From an uncultured Lactobacillaceae bacterium (GTDB lineage: Bacteria > Bacillota > Bacilli > Lactobacillales > Lactobacillaceae), in the NCBI GenBank assembly GCA_945285405.1, contig CALYQJ010000002.1, forward strand, positions 87,218-151,217: a DNA stretch of 64,000 bases, read 5' to 3'. The notes below the pieces were generated by a model. That model saw only the letters and a list, made by a program, of their open reading frames with translations, did not search any database and was not told the origin of the DNA. Position numbers and translations under genes: made by a program. Shown piece by piece: positions 46,742 through 58,792 of the stretch. The stretch's first letter is position 1. Each line of letters starts with the position of its first letter.

Positions 46742-47626
46742 TTAAACTAAAATACCTGCTACTGCCAAAACTGTACCAATTGCCAAAATACCAAAAATTA
46801 ACCAAATCATATATTTACGAGGCATAACGTCCTGTAATTTATAGAGAAAAATGGTAAACAATAGTGGTAACAATTTTGGCATTATGTTATCTAAAAGTTT
46901 TTGGACTTTAATTACACTTTTACCGGCTTTAATTGCAGTTCCAACATTTATCTTTACATATTGCGCAATGAGAGAACCTAGAACAATTACTCCTACCATT
47001 GTGGCAATATTAATAATTTTTTGTAAAACTTTAGCTTGCTCACCACTTTGAATATATTGAATTCCTTTTTCGTATCCCGCAATTACCCCATAATATTTAA
47101 TAAAAATATTAATAGCGTTATAGATAAGAAACATTAAAATTGGCCCTAAAAAATTCCCTTTTAATGCATAAGCAGCACCAATACTTCCCGCAATTGCCTG
47201 AATAGTAATTTTAAAAACACTATCGCCAATTCCAGCTAAAGGTCCCATCATTCCAGCTTTTACAGCAACAACTGCTTCCTTTTCATCCTCATTAGTTGTC
47301 TCTTCAATTGCTGTAGTAATTCCTAAAATCATTCCAGTTGCAGTATTTTGTGATAAAAACATTGCTAAGTGACGTTGCATTGCTTTTACTCGGGTTTTTA
47401 CATCAGCCTTTGCATATAATCTTTTTAATGCTGGCGTAATAGCTGTTAAGAAACCTATAGCCTGCATGTTATCATTAGTTGCAGTTAAACCTAATCCAAA
47501 TATTTGTAAACGCCAATATATTTTATTTAAATCACTACGAGTGATTTTTTGATAAGTTCCTTTGTTTTGGGTATTTTTATTATCCTTAAGTTCTTTTTCA
47601 ATAACTTTATCTTCCTTTTTATTCAT
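46742..47626 (-). CDS. PTS EIID, mannose family
   Basis: Membrane subunit of the mannose-family permease (294 aa). Charged N terminus, then the conserved FGLGLTATNDNMQAIGFLTAI-like region, AMQRHLAMFLSQNTATGMI, GMMGPLAGIGDSVFKITIQ, and C-terminal membrane helices. It overlaps EIIC by 4 bases (ATGA). Confidence 0.94.
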   Translation of the reverse strand: MNKKEDKVIEKELKDNKNTQNKGTYQKITRSDLNKIYWRLQIFGLGLTATNDNMQAIGFLTAITPALKRLYAKADVKTRVKAMQRHLAMFLSQNTATGMILGITTAIEETTNEDEKEAVVAVKAGMMGPLAGIGDSVFKITIQAIAGSIGAAYALKGNFLGPILMFLIYNAINIFIKYYGVIAGYEKGIQYIQSGEQAKVLQKIINIATMVGVIVLGSLIAQYVKINVGTAIKAGKSVIKVQKLLDNIMPKLLPLLFTIFLYKLQDVMPRKYMIWLIFGILAIGTVLAVAGILV

Positions 47627-48456
47627 AGATCATATTCCTCATCATCTTCATCACTACTGTTATTATTATCACTTTGTCCAGTATTACTTTTAATTGTTTG
47701 TTGTTCTTTTTGTGTATCCATAATTTCCATCAAAAACATATAAATCACTGAAAAAGATAAAGCAATCAAAGTAACAGGAAGAACCCCTAATTTTAAATAA
47801 GTTGATAAGACAAACCCCAAAATTAAAAATGGCCACAAACTAGGTTTCATCATCATTGTCATTAAAATAGCCAAACCTACTGCTGGCAATATTGAAGCTG
47901 CTACTCCAAGTCCACTTAAAATATTTTTAGGAATAACTGCCAATATTTTGTCGACAACACCCTTTTGAAAGAAAACTACTAAAAATGTTGGAATAGCTCT
48001 TAATAAAAATTGAAAAATAACTGCAACAATATTTATTTTCATAATTCCATCAAAATTACCAGTTAACGCAATCTTATCAGCCCAAGGTTCAAATAACTGC
48101 CGAACAAAACGAGCAAAAAGTAATAATTGTTGAACTAGCACAGCAACAGTAGTTGCGGCTGCAACACCAGCAGCAATACCTTGAGGTGTAGCGCCCGTCC
48201 CTGAAGTTATTGAAACACTTACCCCAACAATAGTTCCAACAATCATATCTGGAGTTTGGTACCCAGCCATATTTCCAAGTCCCATCCACATTAATTCCAG
48301 AGTACCAGAAACAATTAAAGCTGTTTTCATATCACCTAAAATTAATCCAACTAAAGGACCAACAAGTAAAGGTCTTCTTAGCATCTGAGGCCCTTCATCA
48401 TCATAAGAACAGTAACCAGCCCACAGAGCAATTAAAAGCGCTTGCATAAAAGACAT
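47623..48456 (-). CDS. PTS EIIC, mannose/sorbose family
   Basis: Membrane substrate-translocation subunit (277 aa), with the family start ALLIALWAGYCSYDDEGPQ, RPLLVGPLVGLILGDMKTAL and LELMWMGLGNMAGYQTPDM. About seven helices follow. It ends in an unusual hydrophilic, very acidic tail (SDNNNSSDEDDEEYDL). First gene of the operon EIIC-EIID-EIIB-phosphatase-regulator; AAGGAGGA precedes the ATG. Confidence 0.94.
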   Translation of the reverse strand: MSFMQALLIALWAGYCSYDDEGPQMLRRPLLVGPLVGLILGDMKTALIVSGTLELMWMGLGNMAGYQTPDMIVGTIVGVSVSITSGTGATPQGIAAGVAAATTVAVLVQQLLLFARFVRQLFEPWADKIALTGNFDGIMKINIVAVIFQFLLRAIPTFLVVFFQKGVVDKILAVIPKNILSGLGVAASILPAVGLAILMTMMMKPSLWPFLILGFVLSTYLKLGVLPVTLIALSFSVIYMFLMEIMDTQKEQQTIKSNTGQSDNNNSSDEDDEEYDL

Positions 48457-48486
48457 ATTTTCATCCTCCTTAACTACTTAAATTTT

Positions 48487-48538
48487 AGAATGCGCTTACA
48501 TAAATAACCAGATAAGTTTTTACTATTTTAAAAAGCAA
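48487..48538 (-). promoter_or_regulatory. Candidate promoter and cre site of mannose-family PTS operon
   Basis: Minus strand: TTGCTT (48533-48538), 17-base spacer, TTATCT (48510-48515). AGAATGCGCTTACA (48487-48500) matches cre at 8 of 10 fixed positions and lies just after the promoter, suggesting CcpA road-block repression. Confidence 0.5.
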
Positions 48539-48670
48539 ATATTTATTAGGAAATATAGAATTTTGGAATAAAAAAATATCATAAAACAATCATTTATTTA
48601 ATAATTTTTTATTAATATCTAATGTATTTCAAGCGTCATATGAATTTCAAAAGCAACTTTTTGAATTTAT

Positions 48671-48704
48671 AAAAAAAAGATTGATTCAAAAGAATCAATC
48701 TTTT
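48671..48704 (-). terminator. Terminator of licT-bglP-bgl operon
   Basis: Thirteen-bp perfect stem (48675-48687 with 48692-48704, AAAA loop) ending in eight T residues on the minus strand, about 20 bases after the bgl stop. Confidence 0.88.
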
Positions 48705-48725
48705 CTATAAAAATTTACTGATTAA

Positions 48726-52185
<3,460 letters not shown>

Positions 52186-52202
52186 TTTTCCTCCTAAATA
52201 AA

Positions 52203-52290
52203 AACCCATTAACATATAGAAAAACTTACCAAATAAAAAGTAATTTTTTCTTTGTTAATGGGTTAATGCCTGATTTATTCAGTAACACAC
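52203..52290 (-). promoter_or_regulatory. RAT antiterminator and terminator between licT and bglP
   Basis: The minus strand of 52261-52290 reads like a LicT/BglG ribonucleic antiterminator (GTGTGTTACTGA...TCAGGCATTAACC). Its 3' end overlaps the 5' arm of a 12-bp terminator stem (52203-52214 with 52253-52264) followed by TTTTTAT, so the two structures exclude each other. Binding of LicT to the RAT lets transcription reach bglP. Confidence 0.9.
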
Positions 52291-52300
52291 CACATGAAAG

Positions 52301-53149
52301 TCATTGTTTTTTTTGTCGATTGGTTACTCGCCAAATATGTAAGGTTAGATAAACCTTTTCATCTGGTTGCAACGACCAACCAGTCTTATTTTGTAAAAAC
52401 GTTCCAATTCTTAAAGCAGTATCATAAGCTTTAGGATATTTTGCGATCATTAATTTTAGAAAAGCTGGATCTAAATTATTTTCTTCTTTAATCACCTTTT
52501 GTAAACGTTGAATCATAAAAGATCGTAAATGTGTAACAAAACGATTAAAATTAAACGAATCGTCATCTAATGTCATACCATATTGGTATTGAACAATTTC
52601 TACAATTTGTTCGATCAATTTCGTAATCTTGATTGTATTATGTAATCCAGCACTATCGCTTCTTAAATTTAAAAAGTGATAAGTAATAAAAACAACTTCC
52701 CCACTAGACAATTTAATATTAGTTAATTTGTCAATTAGTTTTACCGCTTTTTGCGCAATATCATATTCTTTAGGGAAAAGTTTCTTAAGACTCCAGCGCA
52801 TCGTACCATCAGTAAAATCAATATTTTTCTTTGATCTTAGTAAAGCAAACTCCAAATGATCAGCTAAAACAAGATATTGATAGCTATTAAAATTATGTTG
52901 TAATAGAGGTTCAACCATTTTAACCACTTCATCAGTAATCTTCAACGTTTTAGCTGAAATATCATTTAAATTACCTAACGACGATTGATCTCTTTTAGCT
53001 GCAATAAAGCTACGTTCAATTTTTGAATCATCCACTATATCTCCAGCTTTTTTCCCAAAACCAATTCCATTACCAATAACTATCCATTCAGTTTTATGCT
53101 GATCCTTAACCAGAGCGACATTATTGTTAAAATTTTTAACAAAAATCAT
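52301..53149 (-). CDS. licT: BglG/LicT family transcription antiterminator
   Basis: RNA-binding antiterminator controlled by PTS phosphorylation. N-terminal CAT RNA-binding domain (about 1-55, KNFNNNVALVKD), PRD1 (about 70-165) and PRD2 (about 175-280). All four regulatory histidines are present: His98 (LADHLEF), His158 (TYHFLNLR), His207 (VTHLRSF) and His271 (TLHIWRV). Length 282 aa is typical. It is first in the operon with bglP and bgl, with one RAT/terminator before it and one after, so it autoregulates. Confidence 0.93.
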   Translation of the reverse strand: MIFVKNFNNNVALVKDQHKTEWIVIGNGIGFGKKAGDIVDDSKIERSFIAAKRDQSSLGNLNDISAKTLKITDEVVKMVEPLLQHNFNSYQYLVLADHLEFALLRSKKNIDFTDGTMRWSLKKLFPKEYDIAQKAVKLIDKLTNIKLSSGEVVFITYHFLNLRSDSAGLHNTIKITKLIEQIVEIVQYQYGMTLDDDSFNFNRFVTHLRSFMIQRLQKVIKEENNLDPAFLKLMIAKYPKAYDTALRIGTFLQNKTGWSLQPDEKVYLTLHIWRVTNRQKKQ

Positions 53150-53186
53150 TTTATCCTTCCTGATAAAAAACAGTGATTAAACAAAA

Positions 53187-53253
53187 AACCTACTTCTTAA
53201 TACAAAATAAATATTAAGAAGTAGGTTAACGCCTGATCGAATCAGTAACACAC
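53187..53253 (-). promoter_or_regulatory. RAT antiterminator and terminator upstream of licT
   Basis: The minus strand of 53224-53253 (GTGTGTTACTGATTCGATCAGGCGTTAACC) matches the RAT consensus closely. It overlaps by 4 bases a 16-bp perfect terminator stem (53187-53202 with 53212-53227) ending in TTTTTTG. This switch makes expression of licT itself depend on LicT. Confidence 0.92.
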
Positions 53254-53268
53254 CTAATCACATGCAGT

Positions 53269-53297
53269 ATTATATTAATTTATGAAATCGGTGTCAA
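53269..53297 (-). promoter_or_regulatory. licT-bglP-bgl promoter with perfect cre site
   Basis: Minus strand: TTGACA (53292-53297), 17-base spacer, TATAAT (53269-53274), a consensus sigma-A promoter. TGAAATCGGTGTCA (53283-53296) matches the cre pattern TGWNANCGNTNWCA at all 14 positions and covers the -35, so CcpA should block RNA polymerase binding. Confidence 0.93.
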
Positions 53298-53656
53298 CTA
53301 TTATTTAATTTTTTATTTTAAAAATAACAAAAATTTTAAAGAAATATATTATTTCTTTATCAATTTTAAATAAGATGGTAAATTAAAATTATTTTTTATA
53401 ACTTATATCATTAGCAAATTCAAATTAAAAGCTAAAAATTACGTTTTTCTTTTTTTGAGTGTTTATTTATAGTTACTTAAACCAAATTACATCCCACTTC
53501 TATAAAATCTCTTAAAAAATAGTTATCACATTTTACCATTTTAAATTTATGTCATATATTAAAATACAGAATAAATACTAAATATTGAGATTAACTCTTC
53601 TTGGCCCAAAATTTTAAAGATAAAAATACCAAATTTAAAAAAACACTTATGAAAAT
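53298..53656. other. AT-rich intergenic region
   Basis: About 360 bases between the bgl promoter and the permease gene. No reading frame with a ribosome site, no strong hairpin and no recognisable RNA. It must hold the permease promoter, but none stands out. Confidence 0.5.
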
Positions 53657-54754
53657 ATGAAAACTATTAAAAATATATTCACTGATCCTTTATTTTGTTG
53701 CAGTTTAATTGCAGCAATTGCTACTTTAGTTTTAGGTAGACCAAATTTTAAAGAAATTAATTGGTCAACAATTGGTTCCCTATTTAGTTTAATGTTAACC
53801 GTTCAAACACTACAATTTTTAAACGTTTTTAAATTTATCGCAATGAAACTAACTAATTTGGTTAAAAATTCTCGACAATTGATCCAATTATTAATTGCTC
53901 TCGCATTTTTTAGCTCCATGTTACTAACAAACGATGTTGCAATTATAACTTTAATTCCCCTTTTATCCTTAAGTATTAAAAATTTAAAAGTGGCACCAGA
54001 GTTACCAGTAATATTAATCTGTTTAGCAGCAAATTTAGGTAGTATTCTTTTACCAATTGGTAACCCACAAAATCTATTTTTATTCTTTAACTATCAATTA
54101 AACTTTAATCAGTTCATCAAACTATCATTCCCCTTATGGCTTATTAGTTTAATAGTTTGTGAGGCATTAAGTTTTTTTATTAATCCCATAAAGATTTTAC
54201 CCCAAAAAGAACCATTACCAGTTTTTAAACAATGGCAGTTAATTATTAGTTCTTTTAGCGCAATAATAGTTTTATTAAGTGGATTGAAACTAATTCCTCT
54301 TTTAATTGGTATAATTATAGCAATTTTTACTTCTTTAATAATTTCGCCTAAAATATTTAAAAGCATAGACTATGCCTTATTACTTACTTTTTTATGCTTT
54401 TTTATTGCGTTTAATAATTTAAGCCAAGCTAAATTTATCAAATATTTTCTTAAAAAAATTGATAATTATCAATTAGGTGTCTATTTGAGTAGTCTAGGAT
54501 TAAGTCAATGTTTAAGTAATGTTCCTACAGCAATTCTTTGGTCCCCTTTTACAAACCAAGTACCTGCTCTTTTTTATGGAACAAATATTGGTGGATTAGG
54601 AACATTAATTGCTTCGTTAGCTAATCTCCTAGCTTTTAAGCAATATCAAATCAATTTTCAACCTAAAATGCATAAATATTTAAAACAATTTAGTTTAATT
54701 AATTTTGGTTTGTTATTAATTTATGGGCTGTTAGGAGTTATTATGCTTCATTAA
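53657..54754 (+). CDS. ArsB/SLC13-like anion permease
   Basis: A 365-aa polytopic protein with about ten hydrophobic segments. It resembles the ion-transporter superfamily (citrate/ArsB/NhaD type): FFSSMLLTNDVAIITLIPLL and ANLGSILLPIGNPQNLFLF in the first half; SQCLSNVPTAILWSPF and GTNIGGLGTLIASLANLLAF in the second, the paired asparagine-rich re-entrant loops of that fold. The substrate is unknown. The ATG has no clear ribosome site. The length is somewhat short of the usual 400-430, with no obvious break. Single gene, convergent with nrdF. Confidence 0.8.
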   Translation: MKTIKNIFTDPLFCCSLIAAIATLVLGRPNFKEINWSTIGSLFSLMLTVQTLQFLNVFKFIAMKLTNLVKNSRQLIQLLIALAFFSSMLLTNDVAIITLIPLLSLSIKNLKVAPELPVILICLAANLGSILLPIGNPQNLFLFFNYQLNFNQFIKLSFPLWLISLIVCEALSFFINPIKILPQKEPLPVFKQWQLIISSFSAIIVLLSGLKLIPLLIGIIIAIFTSLIISPKIFKSIDYALLLTFLCFFIAFNNLSQAKFIKYFLKKIDNYQLGVYLSSLGLSQCLSNVPTAILWSPFTNQVPALFYGTNIGGLGTLIASLANLLAFKQYQINFQPKMHKYLKQFSLINFGLLLIYGLLGVIMLH

Positions 54755-54820
54755 CACTTTTTAAAATGATTGATATATAAGCGCTTACTTTTCTTTATGT
54801 TTTAAAAATACTATTTAATA

Positions 54821-54855
54821 AATAAGCAGCCCTATAAATAACAGAGCTGCTTATT
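54821..54855 (-). terminator. Terminator of nrdHIEF operon
   Basis: Ten-bp perfect inverted repeat (54821-54830 with 54846-54855) with a 15-base loop, 9 bases after the nrdF stop. The T run is weak (TTTATT). It may act in both directions. Confidence 0.65.
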
Positions 54856-54863
54856 GTTGATTA

Positions 54864-55844
54864 CTACTTAAGTCCAATTTGGTAATCATCATCATTCATT
54901 GGTTTAACTTCACCTAAAAGGTAGCCATTTCCTACTTGAGAAAAAAAGTCATGATTTGAAGTTCCAGTAGAAATTCCATTCATAACAATTGGATTAACGT
55001 CATTTTCAGTGTCTGGGAAAAGTGGATCCTGACCTAAATTCATCAATGCTTTATTAGCATTATAACGCATAAAAACTTTAACATCTTCTTGCCATCCTAA
55101 TTCTTTATATAAAGAATCTGCATATTTTTCTTCATTTTCGTATAATTCATATAATAAATCATACATCCAATCCCGTATTTCTTTTTGCTTGCCAGCAGTT
55201 TGCTCCTTATAACCCTGTTGAAATTTATAACCAATATAAGTACCATGAACCGATTCATCTCGTAAAATTAATTTAATTATTTCAGCAACATTGGCTAATT
55301 TATTGTTTCCCAAATAATAAAGTGGCGTATAAAAACCAGAATAAAATAGAAATGATTCTAGAAAAACACTCGCAATTTTTTTCTTTAAAGGATCCTCATA
55401 TTTATAAATCTCATTAATTCTCTCAGCTTTATGTTGTAGGTTAGGATAAGTATCAGTCCATAAGAAGATATCTTCAATCTCAGTTGGAGTATTTAATGTT
55501 GAAAAAATCGAAGAATAACTTTTAGCATGAACACTTTCCATAAATTGAATATTATTTAAAACCGCTGTTTCCTGAGGTGTTCTTATCGTCTCTCGTAACA
55601 TCGCCATTCCTGATTCAGATTGAATCGTATCTAACAAAGTCAGGCCTCCAAAAACATGACCAACCAATTTTTGCTCTTCTTTAGTTAAAGTACGCCAATC
55701 GCTTAAATCATTAGAAAGTGGAATTCGCGTATCTAGCCAAAATTGTTCGGTTAGTTTTTCCCATGTTTGTTTATCAACCGCATCTTCAACGTCATTCCAA
55801 TTAATTGCAGAGTAATACGTTTTTTTTGAATCTACTTCGGGCAT
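54864..55844 (-). CDS. nrdF: Ribonucleotide reductase class Ib, small subunit
   Basis: Radical-bearing beta subunit with a dinuclear metal site (Mn or Fe). DTIQSESGM, MESVHAKSYSSIF and LILRDESVHGTYIGYKF carry the metal-ligand Glu/His residues; the radical Tyr lies near the second helix bundle. Length 326 aa is typical. It follows nrdE by 18 bases and is the last gene of nrdH-nrdI-nrdE-nrdF. Confidence 0.95.
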   Translation of the reverse strand: MPEVDSKKTYYSAINWNDVEDAVDKQTWEKLTEQFWLDTRIPLSNDLSDWRTLTKEEQKLVGHVFGGLTLLDTIQSESGMAMLRETIRTPQETAVLNNIQFMESVHAKSYSSIFSTLNTPTEIEDIFLWTDTYPNLQHKAERINEIYKYEDPLKKKIASVFLESFLFYSGFYTPLYYLGNNKLANVAEIIKLILRDESVHGTYIGYKFQQGYKEQTAGKQKEIRDWMYDLLYELYENEEKYADSLYKELGWQEDVKVFMRYNANKALMNLGQDPLFPDTENDVNPIVMNGISTGTSNHDFFSQVGNGYLLGEVKPMNDDDYQIGLK

Positions 55845-55862
55845 TGAAACTCCTTTTAAATT

Positions 55863-58022
55863 TTAAATACTGCAACTTTCACACTGATTAGCGCCAACAA
55901 CATTGCCATCATCTGTAAAAGTTCTAATATAATAAATTGACTTAATTCCTTGATAGTAAGCATAATTTCGTAAAATGCTTAAATCTCTAGTTGTTTGTTC
56001 ACGTTCATTTTTCCATTCGTATAAGTTTTTGGGAATTCGGCTACGTAAAAATAAAGTCATACTAATCCCTTGATCTACATGTTCAGTAGCGGCAGCATAG
56101 ATATCAATCATTTTACGCATATCAAGATCATAAGCTGAAATATAATATGGTAATGTCTCATTATTTAAACCAGAAGCTGGATAATAAATTTTACCAATTT
56201 TCTTCTCTTGACGTTCTTCAATTCGCTGAATAATAGGTTGCAGCGATGCCGACGTATCATTGATATAGGAAATTGAACCTGTCGGTGCCACAGCCAAACG
56301 ATTTTGATGATATAAGCCATCTTGCATTACCGCTTTTTTAAGTTCAGACCAATCTTCTTTAGATGGAATAAATATTCCTTTAAAAAGTTCTTTTACTTTA
56401 GTTAATTTTGGAGCAAAATCGGTTGTAAGATATTTATCAAAATATTTACCGTTAGCATAATCTGATCGCTCAAAATGATAAAAAGTTTTATTTCTTTCTT
56501 TAGCAATTTTATTAGAAGCTTTTAAAGTCCAATAATTTAAAAGTAAAAAATAAACATTAGTAAATTCAACAGATTCTGGTGAACCATACATAATTTTATT
56601 GCTAGCTAAATAAGTATGAAGACCCATAGCTCCCAATCCAATTGAATGAGCCAATTGATTTCCCTTTACAATCGAAGGGACTGTATCAATATTAGAATTA
56701 TCAGTAATAAAAGTTAATGCACGAACCATTATTTCTACTGATTTACCAAAATCTGGTGATTTCATCAAATTAGGAATATTAGTTGAACCTAAATTACAGC
56801 TGACATCACGTCCTAATTTCTTATAAGTCTGATCGTCATTTATAATGCTGGGGGATTGAACTTGTAGAATCTCAGAACAAAGATTACTCATTACAATTTT
56901 GCCATCAATTGGATTATCACGATTAACTGTATCAATGTTAATTACATAAGGATATCCTGACTCTTGCTGTAATTTCGAAATCTCAGTTTCCAAGTCACGA
57001 GCTTTAATTTGAGTGTGATGAATATGAGGATTAGCAACTAACTTGTCATACTCTTTGGTCAAATCAATGTAACTAAAGGGAACACCATATTCTAGCTCTA
57101 CATCACGAGGTGAAAAAAGATACATTACTTCATCATTACGAATTAATTCATAATATTTATCAGGAATAATAACTCCTAAAGATAAAGTTTTTACCCGAAT
57201 CTTTTCATCAGCATTTTCTTTTTTTGCAGATAAAAATTCAATAATATCTGGATGAAAAACATTTAAATAAACAACCCCTGCTCCTTGTCTTTGTCCCAAT
57301 TGATTTGAATATGAAAAACTGTCTTCAAAAAGTTTCATTACGGGTAAAACACCGCTTGCAGCATTTGCATAACCTTTAATTGGTGCGCCAGCTTCTCTTA
57401 AATTACTAAGATTTATCCCAACTCCACCACCGATTCGTGAAAGTTGTAAAGCTGAATTAATTCCTCTTCCAATAGAATTCATATCATCAGTTAATTGGAT
57501 TAAAAAGCAAGAAACAAACTCACCACGACGAGCTCTTCCTGCATTTAAAAAAGTTGGAGTAGCTGGTTGATAACGTTGATGAATCATTTCATCAGCTAAA
57601 GCTAAAGCTAACTCTTCATCACCTTCAGCAAAATAAAGGGCATTAAAAGCAACTCTATCCTCAAAAGTTTCCAAATAATATTCATTATCATTTGTCTTTA
57701 AGGAGTACTGTTTAAAAAACTTATATGCAGCCATAAAACTTTTAAATTGAAAATTAGCTGCATAAACTTCTTTAAATAATTTCTTGATAAAAGTTAAGTG
57801 ATATTTTTTTAAAAAATTGGTTTCAAGATAATTATTATCAACTAAATAAGAAATTTTATCTTCTAATGTTGAAAACCATTTAAGATTAGGTTTTACATTT
57901 TCTTTAAAAAAAGCAGTAATTGCTTCTTGATCATACTTTAAAGGGATTTGTCCGTTTTCTGGAATATTAATTTTATTATTTAACTTAAAGTATGTAGGAT
58001 TTTTTATTTTACTTATTGCCAT
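55863..58022 (-). CDS. nrdE: Ribonucleotide reductase class Ib, large subunit
   Basis: Catalytic alpha subunit that makes deoxyribonucleoside diphosphates. PTFLNAGRARRGEFVSCFL holds the first active-site Cys; SRIGGGVGINLSNLREAG and NLCSEILQV (middle cysteine) follow; the C terminus CESCSI carries the redox Cys pair reduced by NrdH. The N-terminal ATP-cone activity domain is absent, as expected for class Ib. Length 719 aa is typical. It overlaps nrdI by 14 bases. Confidence 0.96.
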   Translation of the reverse strand: MAISKIKNPTYFKLNNKINIPENGQIPLKYDQEAITAFFKENVKPNLKWFSTLEDKISYLVDNNYLETNFLKKYHLTFIKKLFKEVYAANFQFKSFMAAYKFFKQYSLKTNDNEYYLETFEDRVAFNALYFAEGDEELALALADEMIHQRYQPATPTFLNAGRARRGEFVSCFLIQLTDDMNSIGRGINSALQLSRIGGGVGINLSNLREAGAPIKGYANAASGVLPVMKLFEDSFSYSNQLGQRQGAGVVYLNVFHPDIIEFLSAKKENADEKIRVKTLSLGVIIPDKYYELIRNDEVMYLFSPRDVELEYGVPFSYIDLTKEYDKLVANPHIHHTQIKARDLETEISKLQQESGYPYVINIDTVNRDNPIDGKIVMSNLCSEILQVQSPSIINDDQTYKKLGRDVSCNLGSTNIPNLMKSPDFGKSVEIMVRALTFITDNSNIDTVPSIVKGNQLAHSIGLGAMGLHTYLASNKIMYGSPESVEFTNVYFLLLNYWTLKASNKIAKERNKTFYHFERSDYANGKYFDKYLTTDFAPKLTKVKELFKGIFIPSKEDWSELKKAVMQDGLYHQNRLAVAPTGSISYINDTSASLQPIIQRIEERQEKKIGKIYYPASGLNNETLPYYISAYDLDMRKMIDIYAAATEHVDQGISMTLFLRSRIPKNLYEWKNEREQTTRDLSILRNYAYYQGIKSIYYIRTFTDDGNVVGANQCESCSI

Positions 58023-58398
58023 GGTCTAATCTTTCTACAATTTCTTTTACTTTTTTAACATCTTGAGGAGTCCCATTAAATTCATAAGCATAAAGCAATG
58101 GTAAATTATAATCTAGGCAAATATCTTTTGCCGTGTAAATAAATTTTTGAGCAAAGTTACGATTACCACTGCCAATAACACCAAGACAATATTTGAGATT
58201 ATCACCATATTCTAAAAAATCATTAATGACACTGGTGGTTTCTTCATCATATGTTGGAGTTAATAAAATAAAAGGCTCTTTAAGTGTGAAAAAGGGATTA
58301 GCTGGATTAATTTTCCGATTTGCTAATCCCAGTTTATGAACAAATTTAGCAGTCTGCCCTGTTTGGGTAAAATAAATGAGTTGCAATTTATGCAACAA
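58009..58398 (-). CDS. nrdI: NrdI flavodoxin-like protein
   Basis: Flavodoxin that supplies oxidant for assembling the NrdF Mn-tyrosyl cofactor. The FMN phosphate loop is YFTQTGQTAKFV near the N terminus; LLTPTYDEETT and GVIGSGNRNFAQKF give the isoalloxazine loops. Length 129 aa is normal. It begins with a TTG and overlaps nrdH by 11 bases and nrdE by 14, so the operon is strongly coupled. Confidence 0.93.
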   Translation of the reverse strand: MLHKLQLIYFTQTGQTAKFVHKLGLANRKINPANPFFTLKEPFILLTPTYDEETTSVINDFLEYGDNLKYCLGVIGSGNRNFAQKFIYTAKDICLDYNLPLLYAYEFNGTPQDVKKVKEIVERLDHGNK

Positions 58399-58627
58399 TC
58401 TTTCGAAGTTGAGCTGGTTGAAAACCAGTAAAGGTAATTTTATCAGATTTTACAACTGGTAAAGTTTTATAACCAGCACTAATTAAGGCTTCACGAGCCG
58501 CTGGATTTTCATCAATATTAATTTCTTTAAAAGCAACACTATGTTCTTTTAAAAAACGTTTAACCATTTTACATTGCATACAATTTGAACGGGAAAATAT
58601 TGTTATTTTATCTTTAACTATATCCAT
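58388..58627 (-). CDS. nrdH: Glutaredoxin-like NrdH-redoxin
   Basis: Electron donor to NrdE, reduced by thioredoxin reductase. The active site CMQC is at Cys16 and Cys19 in FSRSNCMQCKMVKRFL; TLPVV carries the cis-Pro; GFQPAQLR closes the fold. At 79 aa the length is normal. First in the operon, behind a good promoter and a pair of NrdR boxes. Confidence 0.95.
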   Translation of the reverse strand: MDIVKDKITIFSRSNCMQCKMVKRFLKEHSVAFKEINIDENPAAREALISAGYKTLPVVKSDKITFTGFQPAQLRKIVA

Positions 58628-58660
58628 TTTAGAACAGCTTTCTAAGTTTTTTATGGTTCT

Positions 58661-58689
58661 AGCATAAGAAAAAAAAATGAGTACGTCAA
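58661..58689 (-). promoter_or_regulatory. nrdHIEF promoter
   Basis: Minus strand TTGACG (58684-58689), 17-base spacer, TATGCT (58661-58666), about 35 bases before the nrdH ATG. Confidence 0.82.
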
Positions 58690-58696
58690 GCTATTT

Positions 58697-58744
58697 TATC
58701 TATATATAGTATGACATATCATTTTCTCTTAATAAATATTGTGT
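58697..58744 (-). promoter_or_regulatory. Pair of NrdR boxes
   Basis: Two 16-base elements resembling the NrdR box ACACWATATNTWGTGT: TATCTATATATAGTAT (58697-58712) and TTAATAAATATTGTGT (58729-58744). The spacer is 16 bases, so the centres are 32 bases apart (three helical turns), as is typical for NrdR pairs. They lie just upstream of the -35. Confidence 0.72.
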
Positions 58745-58754
58745 TTTGATTCAG

Positions 58755-58782
58755 AAAATAAAAAACCGACCTAATCGGCCGG
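58755..58782 (-). terminator. Terminator of secE-nusG
   Basis: GC-rich hairpin CCGGCC/GGTCGG (one G-U pair, 5-base loop) followed by TTTTTTATTTT on the minus strand, about 10 bases after the nusG stop. Confidence 0.85.
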
Positions 58783-58792
58783 AAAGCAATTT

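Noticed and set aside
54776..54789. cre-like TATAAGCGCTTACT after the permease gene
   Set aside because: It lies between two convergent genes with no promoter nearby, so no regulatory role can be argued.
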